Origin: Verrucomicrobiales bacterium
GTDB taxonomy: Bacteria > Verrucomicrobiota > Verrucomicrobiia > Limisphaerales > UBA1096
Assembly (NCBI GenBank): GCA_002684915.1
Contig: NYWG01000137.1
Coordinates: 1-33,554 of the forward strand
DNA length: 33,554 nucleotides
Direction of reading: 5' to 3'
Position 1 is the stretch's first letter. Each line of letters starts with the position of its first letter. Below the pieces are notes generated by a model. The model saw nothing but the letters and a program-made list of their open reading frames with translations, searched no databases and had not been told where the DNA came from. Made by a program: the position numbers and the translations under genes. Of this stretch, positions 17,771 through 26,075 are shown one piece after another.

Positions 17771-19600
17771 TTATTTTTTGTTTAATTTAAGTAACGCCTT
17801 TCCTAGCGCATCTCCAATCAAGAAGTAACTTTCAGCATTTCCAAACCAATGGTGTCCGTGGCCTACATTAGGAGAATCATTAGCCTCTCGAGCAAACTGT
17901 GATGTTGATACAAACGCAGTACTTGAGCCGAGAAATTCTGCAGCGGCCTTTTGAGCCTTACGAATAGTGATCATATTTTTATCAACATTAATACCACCAT
18001 TACCCAATTCTCCAATCACTACGGGAACATCGCTCTGCTTAACTTCCTTTCGAATGTCATTGATTAAGCAAATGAGATTAGCCTGATAATCATTTCTTGC
18101 GACTTCATCAAACATGTCATTCCAACCCTGAAACCATACAAACCCACTAAGCACAGGCTCAAGTTGAGCAAGATTAGGAAATTCATTTCCAATTTTAGCC
18201 AAACCCTCTCTATATTCAGAAATCATTTTTTTGTAAAATTTTCCGGTCTCTCCACCAGCGCTAGGAGGACGAAAGTCTTTATGGATACTTTTCCCTCCCC
18301 AAGCAGTTTTAATGAGAAGCACAGGCTCATCAAAACTAGCTCCAACAAGGTGCCCAAGTTGGAATTCTGGCCCAATGTGATGCTTACCTCCGTATCCGGT
18401 AAAACCAATTGATAAACCTCCAGTCTTCAACTCCTCCTTGGTTTTATAACGTACAAAAACATCGTTTCTTACAACCCATTCATCCTTTTCATTTACGATA
18501 TGATTATATCTAAACGCAAATTCTGGATTCTTCATTACGTTTTTCAGAATACCTTTTCCGCTATTATAGTACTTGGGATGATCTAAATCGACTACACCCT
18601 GCCCTTGCATATTGGACTGACCTGCAAGCCAAAAGACTCTAAGTTTATTAGATGGTTTTAAATGCTTATCAAGAAATGCATAACCAGCATTTTGAGCTTT
18701 TTTGTTAAAAACCATTGCGATATGACCAGCCCCATTGGCAACATATAAATCGGTATCCACATTAACTCTCTTAAGCGATTCATAGAGCGCTACTGGACCA
18801 CGAAATCCAAGCGCTGGATGTTTATCTGAATGCACCAAAAGGTCAGAAGAACCATTGTAAAAAAAGATTGGCGAATCATCTTTATCTACAAATGCATTAG
18901 GAGAATCCGCCTCGTATGCTTCTGGTAAATCCTTTCTAGCCTTCCCAAACCAGTATTTTAACGCATTAGACTTCTCAGGAACTGTTCGAAAATCGGTTGG
19001 AGCACCGCCTGCTACAGCAGCAACAATTTTTGTGCCAACCCCTTGCGGATCATTTTCCTTGGAAAGCCCTGTTGTTGCCAACATCGAGACAAGATGCCCT
19101 CCAGCAGAATAGCCCATTGCACCAATACGTTCCGGATCCACCTTAAACGTAGAAGCATTTTTTCGAATCCATCGTATAGCATCACGACAGTCCTCGGTTT
19201 GAGCCGGACTTTTGTACTTGGGGGCTAGCCTATAATTAATCGAAAAACATGTATAACCTCGCTTGGCCAAACTCCGCGCATAAATAGCTAATTGTCCCTT
19301 GGAGCCAAGTCGCCAAGCACCTCCATGAACCACTAATATTGCTGGGAATGGGCCCTCCCCTTTTGGTACATAGGCATCAAGCTTAAGTGTTTTCTCATCA
19401 ATCTTCTTATAAACAATATTTTTGATACGATCATATTCATAATCATTGCTCCAAACACTTATATTCAAGCTGCACAACAAGATTAGACTTAATAAACGAT
19501 TCACAGATACGGTTAGTTTCAACGGATTTGATTTTCCTCGCAAATAAATTTTAAAAAATAGGCTAAGGACAGAAAGTACAAATTGAATATTACGATCCAA
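17771..19600 (-). CDS. Fused alpha/beta-hydrolase esterase and SASA/CE6-like esterase
   Basis: A 609-aa exported two-enzyme fusion. The N-terminal half (~60-315) is a BD-FAE/esterase-lipase alpha/beta hydrolase with oxyanion 'HGGAWR' (92-97), nucleophile elbow 'GYSAGG' (S165), acid in 'NGSSDLLV' (D253) and His in 'GAGHIAM' (H293). The C-terminal half (~320-605) is a SASA/carbohydrate-esterase-6 SGNH-like domain with 'LAGQSNMQGQG' (S329), 'VWFQGWNDM' and a C-terminal 'VGHGHHWFG' His. Such fusions in Verrucomicrobiota deacylate glycans. The annotated start overlaps the symporter gene by 11 bp and gives an awkwardly long N-terminus; a GTG at codon 33 would place a classic signal peptide ('NRLLSLILLCSLNISVWS') at the start. 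Confidence 0.88.
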   Translation of the reverse strand: MDRNIQFVLSVLSLFFKIYLRGKSNPLKLTVSVNRLLSLILLCSLNISVWSNDYEYDRIKNIVYKKIDEKTLKLDAYVPKGEGPFPAILVVHGGAWRLGSKGQLAIYARSLAKRGYTCFSINYRLAPKYKSPAQTEDCRDAIRWIRKNASTFKVDPERIGAMGYSAGGHLVSMLATTGLSKENDPQGVGTKIVAAVAGGAPTDFRTVPEKSNALKYWFGKARKDLPEAYEADSPNAFVDKDDSPIFFYNGSSDLLVHSDKHPALGFRGPVALYESLKRVNVDTDLYVANGAGHIAMVFNKKAQNAGYAFLDKHLKPSNKLRVFWLAGQSNMQGQGVVDLDHPKYYNSGKGILKNVMKNPEFAFRYNHIVNEKDEWVVRNDVFVRYKTKEELKTGGLSIGFTGYGGKHHIGPEFQLGHLVGASFDEPVLLIKTAWGGKSIHKDFRPPSAGGETGKFYKKMISEYREGLAKIGNEFPNLAQLEPVLSGFVWFQGWNDMFDEVARNDYQANLICLINDIRKEVKQSDVPVVIGELGNGGINVDKNMITIRKAQKAAAEFLGSSTAFVSTSQFAREANDSPNVGHGHHWFGNAESYFLIGDALGKALLKLNKK

Positions 19601-21080
19601 TCGAACTTTTATCCTCTCTGCTAAAATTAGAGATTATGAATATCATTAGAAGATTAACAACCAAGCCAAAAACACCAGCATGTATTCCCCAATTTGATAA
19701 TGTGCTAACTGGATATAGTGCAAATACACAGATCAAACCACCAACCAAACCCCAAAATGGAGCATTAGCCTTCATCCCTCTCCAATACATACCTAGAATA
19801 AATCCCGGCGCTAGCTGCATCAGCATATCAAATTTCATATTCATGAGTTTAACCAATGTCGGTTTGTTCTCAAGTGATTGTAAATATATGGCAACGCTCG
19901 CCATAATAAATACCACAATCAAAGAGATTGATTTACCTATAAAAGTCAATCTAGCTTGGCTGGCTTTGGGATTAATTTGGCGATAATATATATCTTTAGT
20001 CAACATAGATGACACAGATAACAGGACAGAATCTGCTGTAGACATTAATGCAGCGAGTACAGCGGATAGAAGCAACACAACCAACCATCTGTGCAGCACA
20101 GACTTACCCATAACAATTTTGCAAACCTCACTAAATACCCGATCTGAATCCTCACTACTAAGTCCAGACAACTCAGGTGAAGCCAACGCAGTTATCCCAA
20201 CTAAAACTGCAATTAGTGATGCAGTTAATGGCAGAAATGCCATTGTTGCGACACCGTTCCGAAGCACTTTCTGACTACGTGCTGCATAAATACGCTGGAT
20301 TGCTTGCGGATAAAGTGCACCACCCAAACCTACCACAAAAATATAACTAAACCACTGCCGGCTCATAAGTGAATTGGGGACTGAAACTTTTTCCGGTTTA
20401 GACGATTTGAGTAACTCATAGCTTTTACTCAATCCACCAAAATGATCAAGAACTACGAAAAGTAAAACAACAAACCCAACCATTAGAATTCCACCCTGAA
20501 TCATATCCGTCCAAGCTACAGCCCGAAAGCCGCCAAGCGTCTCGTATACCAGCATTATAACTGCAAGAAGAATAACTCCAGCGATGAATGCAGTACGTTC
20601 TTCAAATTCAGTTATACCCTGCAGGAGAAGCCCCATGGATGTTAGTTGAGCGAGCAAATAATTGCCAATTGCTAGAACCATAGTGATTGAAGCGAGCACA
20701 GTGTATGGCCTATGAGCAAATCGATACTCAAGAAAATCTGCAGGAGTAATAAAATTTTCCTGCTTTGCCAAACTGTGCAATCTCGGAGCGAACACAAGGT
20801 AGACCACAATAATAGAAGTCATGAAATGCACACTCATCAACCAAGGATATCCGATTCGGAAAGTTTTACCGGTGAACGCGAATAGTGTGTTTCCACTATA
20901 CTGTGTAGCATAAAGAGTCAGCACTAAAACCATAAATCCAACACCCGATCCTGCCAGGTAAAAGTCCTTAAGCGAATTCTCCGTTCGAGCCCGCATTCCC
21001 CAATAGCCAACACCAATTAACGACAATAAATATATGGCTATAAAGCCTAGCTCAATAGGGCCGAGCGGAATTTTACTCAT
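19590..21080 (-). CDS. Sodium:solute symporter (SSS family)
   Basis: A 496-aa inner-membrane transporter of the solute:sodium symporter family (LeuT-like fold) with about 13 hydrophobic segments. Family landmarks include the N-terminal 'DFYLAGSGVG', 'YATQYSGNTLFAFTG' in TM2/3 and 'GGFRAVAWTDMIQGGIL' in the TM6 region, which is the SSS signature. The substrate is not readable from sequence; the family takes sugars, amino acids, organic acids, vitamins and osmolytes. It overlaps the preceding two-helix membrane protein by 4 bp (ATGA), and the following esterase gene overlaps it. Because it lies directly behind a PbfA-like gene and no ABC phosphonate importer is present, I infer a possible aminophosphonate substrate, with sugar or sialate derivatives as the main alternative. 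Confidence 0.9.
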   Translation of the reverse strand: MSKIPLGPIELGFIAIYLLSLIGVGYWGMRARTENSLKDFYLAGSGVGFMVLVLTLYATQYSGNTLFAFTGKTFRIGYPWLMSVHFMTSIIVVYLVFAPRLHSLAKQENFITPADFLEYRFAHRPYTVLASITMVLAIGNYLLAQLTSMGLLLQGITEFEERTAFIAGVILLAVIMLVYETLGGFRAVAWTDMIQGGILMVGFVVLLFVVLDHFGGLSKSYELLKSSKPEKVSVPNSLMSRQWFSYIFVVGLGGALYPQAIQRIYAARSQKVLRNGVATMAFLPLTASLIAVLVGITALASPELSGLSSEDSDRVFSEVCKIVMGKSVLHRWLVVLLLSAVLAALMSTADSVLLSVSSMLTKDIYYRQINPKASQARLTFIGKSISLIVVFIMASVAIYLQSLENKPTLVKLMNMKFDMLMQLAPGFILGMYWRGMKANAPFWGLVGGLICVFALYPVSTLSNWGIHAGVFGLVVNLLMIFIISNFSREDKSSIGS

Positions 21081-21322
21081 TCTTCACCCTCCGATTCTTC
21101 ACTATCAGTAGGCCATGTTCGGAATGCCGCCCAAGCTGTTAAACAGGAAATCAAAAAAGAAATAAACGTGCTAACACCTACCCATAACGGCATACCTAAT
21201 ATTAATGGTTTCTCGCCTCCATCAGCCCAGTACCAAGGCACAGCCAGAATAAAAAGTAATGCAAAACCCAAAACTAGCAACCATGGCAGTCGGGATGATT
21301 TCAACTCATGATCTCTCATCAC
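21077..21322 (-). CDS. Small two-helix membrane protein, probable symporter partner
   Basis: An 81-aa protein with two hydrophobic helices (~13-30 and ~46-66), a Gly-Pro containing linker ('ILGMPLWVGV') and an acidic C-tail ending 'SEESEGEE'. Size, topology and position directly before an SSS symporter match the small accessory membrane proteins (DUF3311/DUF997 type) often encoded with SSS transporters, though I cannot assign the exact family. The track start is GTG overlapping the PbfA-like stop (GTGA); the next codon is ATG and would overlap by one base (TGATG). The 4-bp overlap with the symporter on the other side indicates tight coupling. Confidence 0.78.
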   Translation of the reverse strand: MMRDHELKSSRLPWLLVLGFALLFILAVPWYWADGGEKPLILGMPLWVGVSTFISFLISCLTAWAAFRTWPTDSEESEGEE

Positions 21323-22608
21323 AATGACTGAGCTTTTTGAAATGCTCTTTTAATAATAAAAACTGCTTCATCCATTTCTTGATCTGTAATAGTCAAAGGC
21401 GGAGTTAATGTCAGCACATTCCCATTTGACACCTTGAAACTCAGGCCATTGGAAAGGCATTCATATAAAATGCACTCCGATATGTCTGGGCGTATCATTT
21501 CAATCGCCAGAGCAAGGCCAAGTCCGCGAATCTCTTTCACAATTGATAAGTTACTAAACAGCCCCTCTAACTCCATTTTTGTCTTTCGCCCAAGACTTGC
21601 AGATCTATCAATGAGTTTTTCAGACTCGATAACATCGAACATTGCTAGAGCTGCCGCAGCGCCAACCGGTGATTTTTCATGCGTATAGTGACCTAAAGCC
21701 TTCATTTGGGCTATATCGAGATTATTTTTAGCTATTATTGAAGCCATAGGGAAAACACCACCACCGAGACCTTTACCCACTATCAAAATATCAGGTATAA
21801 CTCCACTATGCTCGCAACAAAACATTTTACCAGTTCTTCCAAATGCTAAAGGGATTTCATCTAAAATTAAAAGTGCACCATAACGGTCGCACAGCTCTCT
21901 CAAGCGCAACCAATAACCATTCTCCGGCTTTTCAACTGTAGTACATCTCATTGGCTCTGAAATTATTGCACCGATATCCCCCTCCTTCTCCATTATCTTT
22001 TCTATCTCATCTGCATCTGCAGTTTTTTTTGGCCAAGGCACGTGAAAACAACCAGGTAATAATGGGCCTAAATCATCTCTAAATAGTGCCTCACCACCTA
22101 TAGATATCGCATCAAGCGAAGCTCCATGAAAAGTACCCCACATAGAAATTGTCTTGTGCCTTCCTGTAGCATAACGAGCAAGTTTCATTGCCATACCAAC
22201 AGCAGATGTTCCACCAGGTGCAAATAAGACCTTATTCAAATCACCTGGTGCAAATTCGCTAAGTTTCTCAGCAAGTTCAATAGCTGGCTTATTTGTAAAA
22301 CGCCTTGGGCAAAACGACAATTCATCCAGCTGCAATTTAATGGCATCTATAACTTTTGGATGCGAATAACCAATTTGATGTAAACTATTCCCATGAAAAT
22401 CCAAATATTTTCGACCTGAAGCATCAATCAGATAAGACCCTTCACACTTAATTATTTCAGTAAGACATGGAGTGGAAAGGGATTGATGTAGAAAAAATTT
22501 ATCATCTCTAGCCAAAGTTTCTCTTACAGTTGTATCAATATACTGATCTTGCCACATGTGGCGCAATGGAGTGGAGTTAAAATCTCCTTCTGTATTTTCA
22601 AGAGACAT
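21319..22608 (-). CDS. pbfA: Class III PLP enzyme, probable (R)-1-hydroxy-2-aminoethylphosphonate ammonia-lyase
   Basis: A 429-aa fold-type I PLP enzyme of the class III aminotransferase group. PLP lysine K279 sits in 'LIVGKGLGGGVFP' and the ring-nitrogen Asp D250 in 'LLILDEIPLAFGRTG'. Long stretches ('FHGNSLHQIGYSHP', 'VLFAPGGTSAVGMAMKLARY', 'TFHGASLDAISIGGEALF') match what I remember of PbfA, which eliminates ammonia from (R)-1-hydroxy-2-AEP to give phosphonoacetaldehyde, the intermediate used by PhnY. The family assignment is seen; the PbfA specificity comes from recall plus the phnAYW neighbourhood and could be wrong (generic omega-transaminase or glutamate-1-semialdehyde mutase-like enzyme). 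It lies 18 bp after the regulator gene and overlaps the small membrane protein. Confidence 0.75.
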   Translation of the reverse strand: MSLENTEGDFNSTPLRHMWQDQYIDTTVRETLARDDKFFLHQSLSTPCLTEIIKCEGSYLIDASGRKYLDFHGNSLHQIGYSHPKVIDAIKLQLDELSFCPRRFTNKPAIELAEKLSEFAPGDLNKVLFAPGGTSAVGMAMKLARYATGRHKTISMWGTFHGASLDAISIGGEALFRDDLGPLLPGCFHVPWPKKTADADEIEKIMEKEGDIGAIISEPMRCTTVEKPENGYWLRLRELCDRYGALLILDEIPLAFGRTGKMFCCEHSGVIPDILIVGKGLGGGVFPMASIIAKNNLDIAQMKALGHYTHEKSPVGAAAALAMFDVIESEKLIDRSASLGRKTKMELEGLFSNLSIVKEIRGLGLALAIEMIRPDISECILYECLSNGLSFKVSNGNVLTLTPPLTITDQEMDEAVFIIKRAFQKAQSL

Positions 22609-22626
22609 TGAATTTGACTTAAAGAT

Positions 22627-23844
22627 TCATAATAAAGTTACATTTTGATAACGCGACCGATATTCCTTTGGCACCATACCAGTTTCCCTTTTGAAAAATC
22701 GAGCAAGTTCCTCCGGACTGCCAAATTTCATTTCCTTCGCAATCTGACTTATCTTTTCATTAGAGTTCTTAAGTAAAGTCTGAAGCTTTGCCAACCGTAC
22801 ACGCTTAATTTCCTCCTTCGGAGTATGTCCCATCTGCTGGACAAAGTGCTTATTAAAGCCTGAAAGGGAAAGCGAACTTCTAGCCGCCACTTCGGTTACA
22901 TGTATTGGATAAACTGGAGCAACAGCTCGGATATATTGGACTGCTTCAGTAACTATAAGGTCGTCAATAGCAAAAGTATTAGTGGACTCTCGAGCAACGA
23001 TATCACGAATGTGTATAGTCACTAAATGGTCATTGTTAATAGACTTTCCATTCATCATGCCAGAAAGAAGACGAGCTGCTTCATATCCTACACTTTCTCC
23101 TGGATAGGCCACGCTGGATAATGGAGGAGTTGATATTTGACAGAATACCTCATCAGCATTGGTTCCCATCACGGCAATTTCTTCTGGAACTAAAATGCCG
23201 ACCTCGTTGCAAATGCGAATAATATTACTACCAAGCATATCATCTTTGGCAAAAATGCCAACTGGCTTAGGAAGCCGACTGAGCTCTTCTACAATTCTCT
23301 CATGCATCTTTACCCAACGACCATCCCATGGGAGATGATCGGGCTCAATCTGCACTTTAATACAATTAAAACCAGCCAATCGTATTTGCTGCTCAAAAGC
23401 ATCCCCTCTTTCAATAGAATAATTCCTAGAAGGATCTCCCCAATAAGAAAAATTCTTCAATCCAAGTGTAAGCATATGCTGAGCAGCTTGTTTTCCTATT
23501 TCAAAATTATTTGGAATCACTGTAGGAAACCCTTTTCCAAGGCACTCAGCACTTAGATTAACTACTGGGATTTTACACTGTTTAAAAATCTCAGCTTCTT
23601 CTGCTGAATATCTAAACAATATCAAACCATCCCCTCTCCAATTTTCATCAATTAAAACAGGTGCCATTTCATTGGTGGAATCAACAAGTGTCTGAATTTG
23701 CCATTGCTCATTATTTCGAATGAAATCAACAATCCCTCGAAATATAGGCCGAGTAAAAGAAGCCCATGAGGGAACACGGATACCCACTACAGGCATACCA
23801 CTCCTTACCTCAGGTTTAACATCATGCTGATTGGATTGAGTCAT
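22627..23844 (-). CDS. XylR-type transcription regulator (LacI-like sensor plus AraC HTH)
   Basis: A 405-aa cytosolic regulator. Residues ~15-285 form a periplasmic-binding-protein/LacI-type ligand domain ('GIFAKDDMLGSNIIRICNE', 'EEIAVMGTNADEVFC', 'PLSSVAYPGESVGYEAARLL'), and residues ~295-400 are an AraC-family double helix-turn-helix ('VTEAVQYIRA...', 'ISQIAKEMKFGSPEELARFF', 'ETGMVPKEYRSRY'). There is no N-terminal LacI HTH, which is the XylR layout common in Verrucomicrobiota and usually sugar-responsive. It is the first gene after a 171-bp intergenic region with an inverted repeat, followed 18 bp later by the PbfA-like gene, so it probably controls its own downstream operon. The ligand is unknown. 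Confidence 0.9.
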   Translation of the reverse strand: MTQSNQHDVKPEVRSGMPVVGIRVPSWASFTRPIFRGIVDFIRNNEQWQIQTLVDSTNEMAPVLIDENWRGDGLILFRYSAEEAEIFKQCKIPVVNLSAECLGKGFPTVIPNNFEIGKQAAQHMLTLGLKNFSYWGDPSRNYSIERGDAFEQQIRLAGFNCIKVQIEPDHLPWDGRWVKMHERIVEELSRLPKPVGIFAKDDMLGSNIIRICNEVGILVPEEIAVMGTNADEVFCQISTPPLSSVAYPGESVGYEAARLLSGMMNGKSINNDHLVTIHIRDIVARESTNTFAIDDLIVTEAVQYIRAVAPVYPIHVTEVAARSSLSLSGFNKHFVQQMGHTPKEEIKRVRLAKLQTLLKNSNEKISQIAKEMKFGSPEELARFFKRETGMVPKEYRSRYQNVTLL

Positions 23845-23922
23845 TTCAGGCTAGCATGTAATTAAATGAGAAAATTAAAACAAGAAACCTTTAAGTCACT
23901 ATTCATAATAATAAATAGATTT

Positions 23923-23943
23923 TAGATTGATAATTGCAATCTA
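23923..23943. promoter_or_regulatory. Perfect 7-bp inverted repeat upstream of the XylR-type regulator
   Basis: TAGATTG-ATAATTG-CAATCTA lies about 79 bp upstream of the regulator start and about 73 bp after the cytochrome stop (minus strand). There is no following T-tract in the minus direction, so an operator for the adjacent regulator is a somewhat better reading than a terminator. Confidence 0.35.
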
Positions 23944-24015
23944 GTGAATCAACTAATTCTGATGTTTTTGCATTTCATACTCGAATGTCAAGTATCGAAA
24001 AAGATGGATTAAAGA

Positions 24016-26037
24016 CTACTCCTTTATATTAACCGGACGATTGTCCCTTTTACTTAACAGTCGATTCACTTCTTCTCTATCAAGCGAGCCATCATCAAGA
24101 ATCAAAATTTCATGCGTATTTTTAATACTTGAAAACTCCCTTTTTGCAGCTAACCACACACTCATTGCTTCCTTTGATTTACGCCCAATTTCACTATTCT
24201 CAGATAAATAATCATACTCGAAAGTGGCATATGTTTTTTGGGATTTTAAACTTTTATAAGCTATATAACGCACCACCCCATAAGGATCATTCAAAAGTGA
24301 AATAAGATAAGGAGGTAGCCAATCAGTTCCTGATGCAGTCTTTGCTGGGCCCCATCCACCATGCCAAGCCGCTATTGCACGCTGAGCCGCATCACCTTTT
24401 AACATCCAAAGAATCCATGCAGAAATATTTTTCTGATCATCTTCAAGGGGATATATTGGATGATTATATCTCACACTTAACTGCCTCTGAGTCCATTCTA
24501 AAGTTTTGTCCAAGTGGCAGAGATTACACGCATTCGGAACACCATGCTCCACACTTCTAAACGCAGAAGGCGATTGAATTTGATGACTCCTTAACGCACC
24601 AAGCAACGCATAGCTTGTGTGCGGCATATGACAATTAATACAACTACTACCAGAAGAACCTACTTCATGATGTGTATGTAATTTTATATTCGTAGTATAC
24701 TTATCATCTTTATGACATTGAACACATGACTGATTACCTACCAGGTCCTGCCTTAGCTGATCTTTTGGGTCACTATGGTGCATAGAATGACAATCCAGAC
24801 ATGAAATATTATTCATTCCTTCTTTTTCATTAGTATAGCATGCACTAACCCGCATAGCCGTAAACTCTCGCCCCCCGGCTAATATAGTCCCATCGTCCCA
24901 CCATCTCTCTTGAAAGAACTCCTTATTTTTCTTTAGCTCATCCAAGTTGATTTTACTGCCCGAAGATCCTGGATGTTGAATAAAGTATCTATAATCGTGG
25001 ATATTATCACCTGGCCTATACATCGGTCCATTCCTAGCATACTCCATCCCAACTTCTGCATCTTTATAAATATAAACCCCATGACACTGACCACATATTT
25101 GGCTGGAAAGTTTATGATCAAGTTTAGCTGGGTTTTTTATGTTTTCGGCAGTTATAGATTTGTCGCCAAAATGTTTAGCATACCTAGCAATTGGGGATTG
25201 ATAATGTTTTACATGCTCTTCAGCCCCTCCGTGACATGATTCACAAGAAATACCAAACTCAGATACTTCTGTTTCAAATTTATTACTTCCCTTAAGACCA
25301 GGATTCCCATTTGTACTATGACACTTAATACAATGATGATTCCACTGTGAAATCATTCGTTTACTAGATGGGGCCCTCATAAAGGCATCTTCTCTAGGTA
25401 TCCACTTATCCTCCTTGGGCAAATATACTAACGGCAATGTCTGCAATAAATTTCCATATTTTGATTCATCAATACGGTCTACTTTATTTGATACAGATCC
25501 ATCAATCCAATATGTTTGGTAATGATGAGAGCCCGTGGTCATGACCACTCTCTTTTCCACTCTGGGAACCGATCTCAAATCAAGCATAGTAAGAACATCA
25601 TTTGTTCTAATCTGATACGTATAATCGTTGATTCTTCTACCAGTTTCAACTGTCTTCATAATAATCTCAGGGTCTGGGACTTTTGCCCAATATTGATTAT
25701 TTTTTTTGAAGACCTGATATTTTAAACCTCTGGAATTTATTTCTGACCCATCAAATCTACCCATAACCGAATGATCACCTGCAACCTGCGTCATAGTTCG
25801 ATGATAAGTTCCATACCAACTATTATATTCAGACGGATGACATGACCGACAATTATCAGAAGATATATAACCTTTTGTTTGCTCCTTGTTTGGAATCTTA
25901 GAGTTGAGAGTAAATCGATCTAAATCTTTTTTGGATAAATATTCCCAGTAAAAGAAAGTTAAAATTGCAGATAAAAAGATCAGTGAAACAAAAAAAATCC
26001 TCCCATTAATCCTTAGAGAATTTTCATTTTTGGACAT
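24016..26037 (-). CDS. Membrane-anchored octaheme c-type cytochrome
   Basis: A 673-aa protein with one N-terminal membrane anchor (~13-32) and eight CxxCH heme sites: CRSCH (63), CIKCH (236), CESCH (265), CGQCH (315), CLDCH (413), CVQCH (438), CINCH (466) and CNLCH (504). The spacing and the 'CHMPHTSYALLGALRSHQ' stretch fit the cytochrome c554/doubled-CxxCH multiheme group. The C-terminal ~150 residues contain no hemes and have HEAT-like helices ('LISLLNDPYGVVRYIAYKSL') and an acidic 'LDDGSLDREE' segment. It should face the periplasm and carry or accept electrons; no classical catalytic octaheme signature (such as a CxxCK site) is seen. It follows the amidotransferase gene by 38 bp and appears to belong to the phn operon. 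Confidence 0.9.
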   Translation of the reverse strand: MSKNENSLRINGRIFFVSLIFLSAILTFFYWEYLSKKDLDRFTLNSKIPNKEQTKGYISSDNCRSCHPSEYNSWYGTYHRTMTQVAGDHSVMGRFDGSEINSRGLKYQVFKKNNQYWAKVPDPEIIMKTVETGRRINDYTYQIRTNDVLTMLDLRSVPRVEKRVVMTTGSHHYQTYWIDGSVSNKVDRIDESKYGNLLQTLPLVYLPKEDKWIPREDAFMRAPSSKRMISQWNHHCIKCHSTNGNPGLKGSNKFETEVSEFGISCESCHGGAEEHVKHYQSPIARYAKHFGDKSITAENIKNPAKLDHKLSSQICGQCHGVYIYKDAEVGMEYARNGPMYRPGDNIHDYRYFIQHPGSSGSKINLDELKKNKEFFQERWWDDGTILAGGREFTAMRVSACYTNEKEGMNNISCLDCHSMHHSDPKDQLRQDLVGNQSCVQCHKDDKYTTNIKLHTHHEVGSSGSSCINCHMPHTSYALLGALRSHQIQSPSAFRSVEHGVPNACNLCHLDKTLEWTQRQLSVRYNHPIYPLEDDQKNISAWILWMLKGDAAQRAIAAWHGGWGPAKTASGTDWLPPYLISLLNDPYGVVRYIAYKSLKSQKTYATFEYDYLSENSEIGRKSKEAMSVWLAAKREFSSIKNTHEILILDDGSLDREEVNRLLSKRDNRPVNIKE

Positions 26038-26075
26038 AACACAACTATTAACTCGTTTATTGGGTTAAAAGAGTG

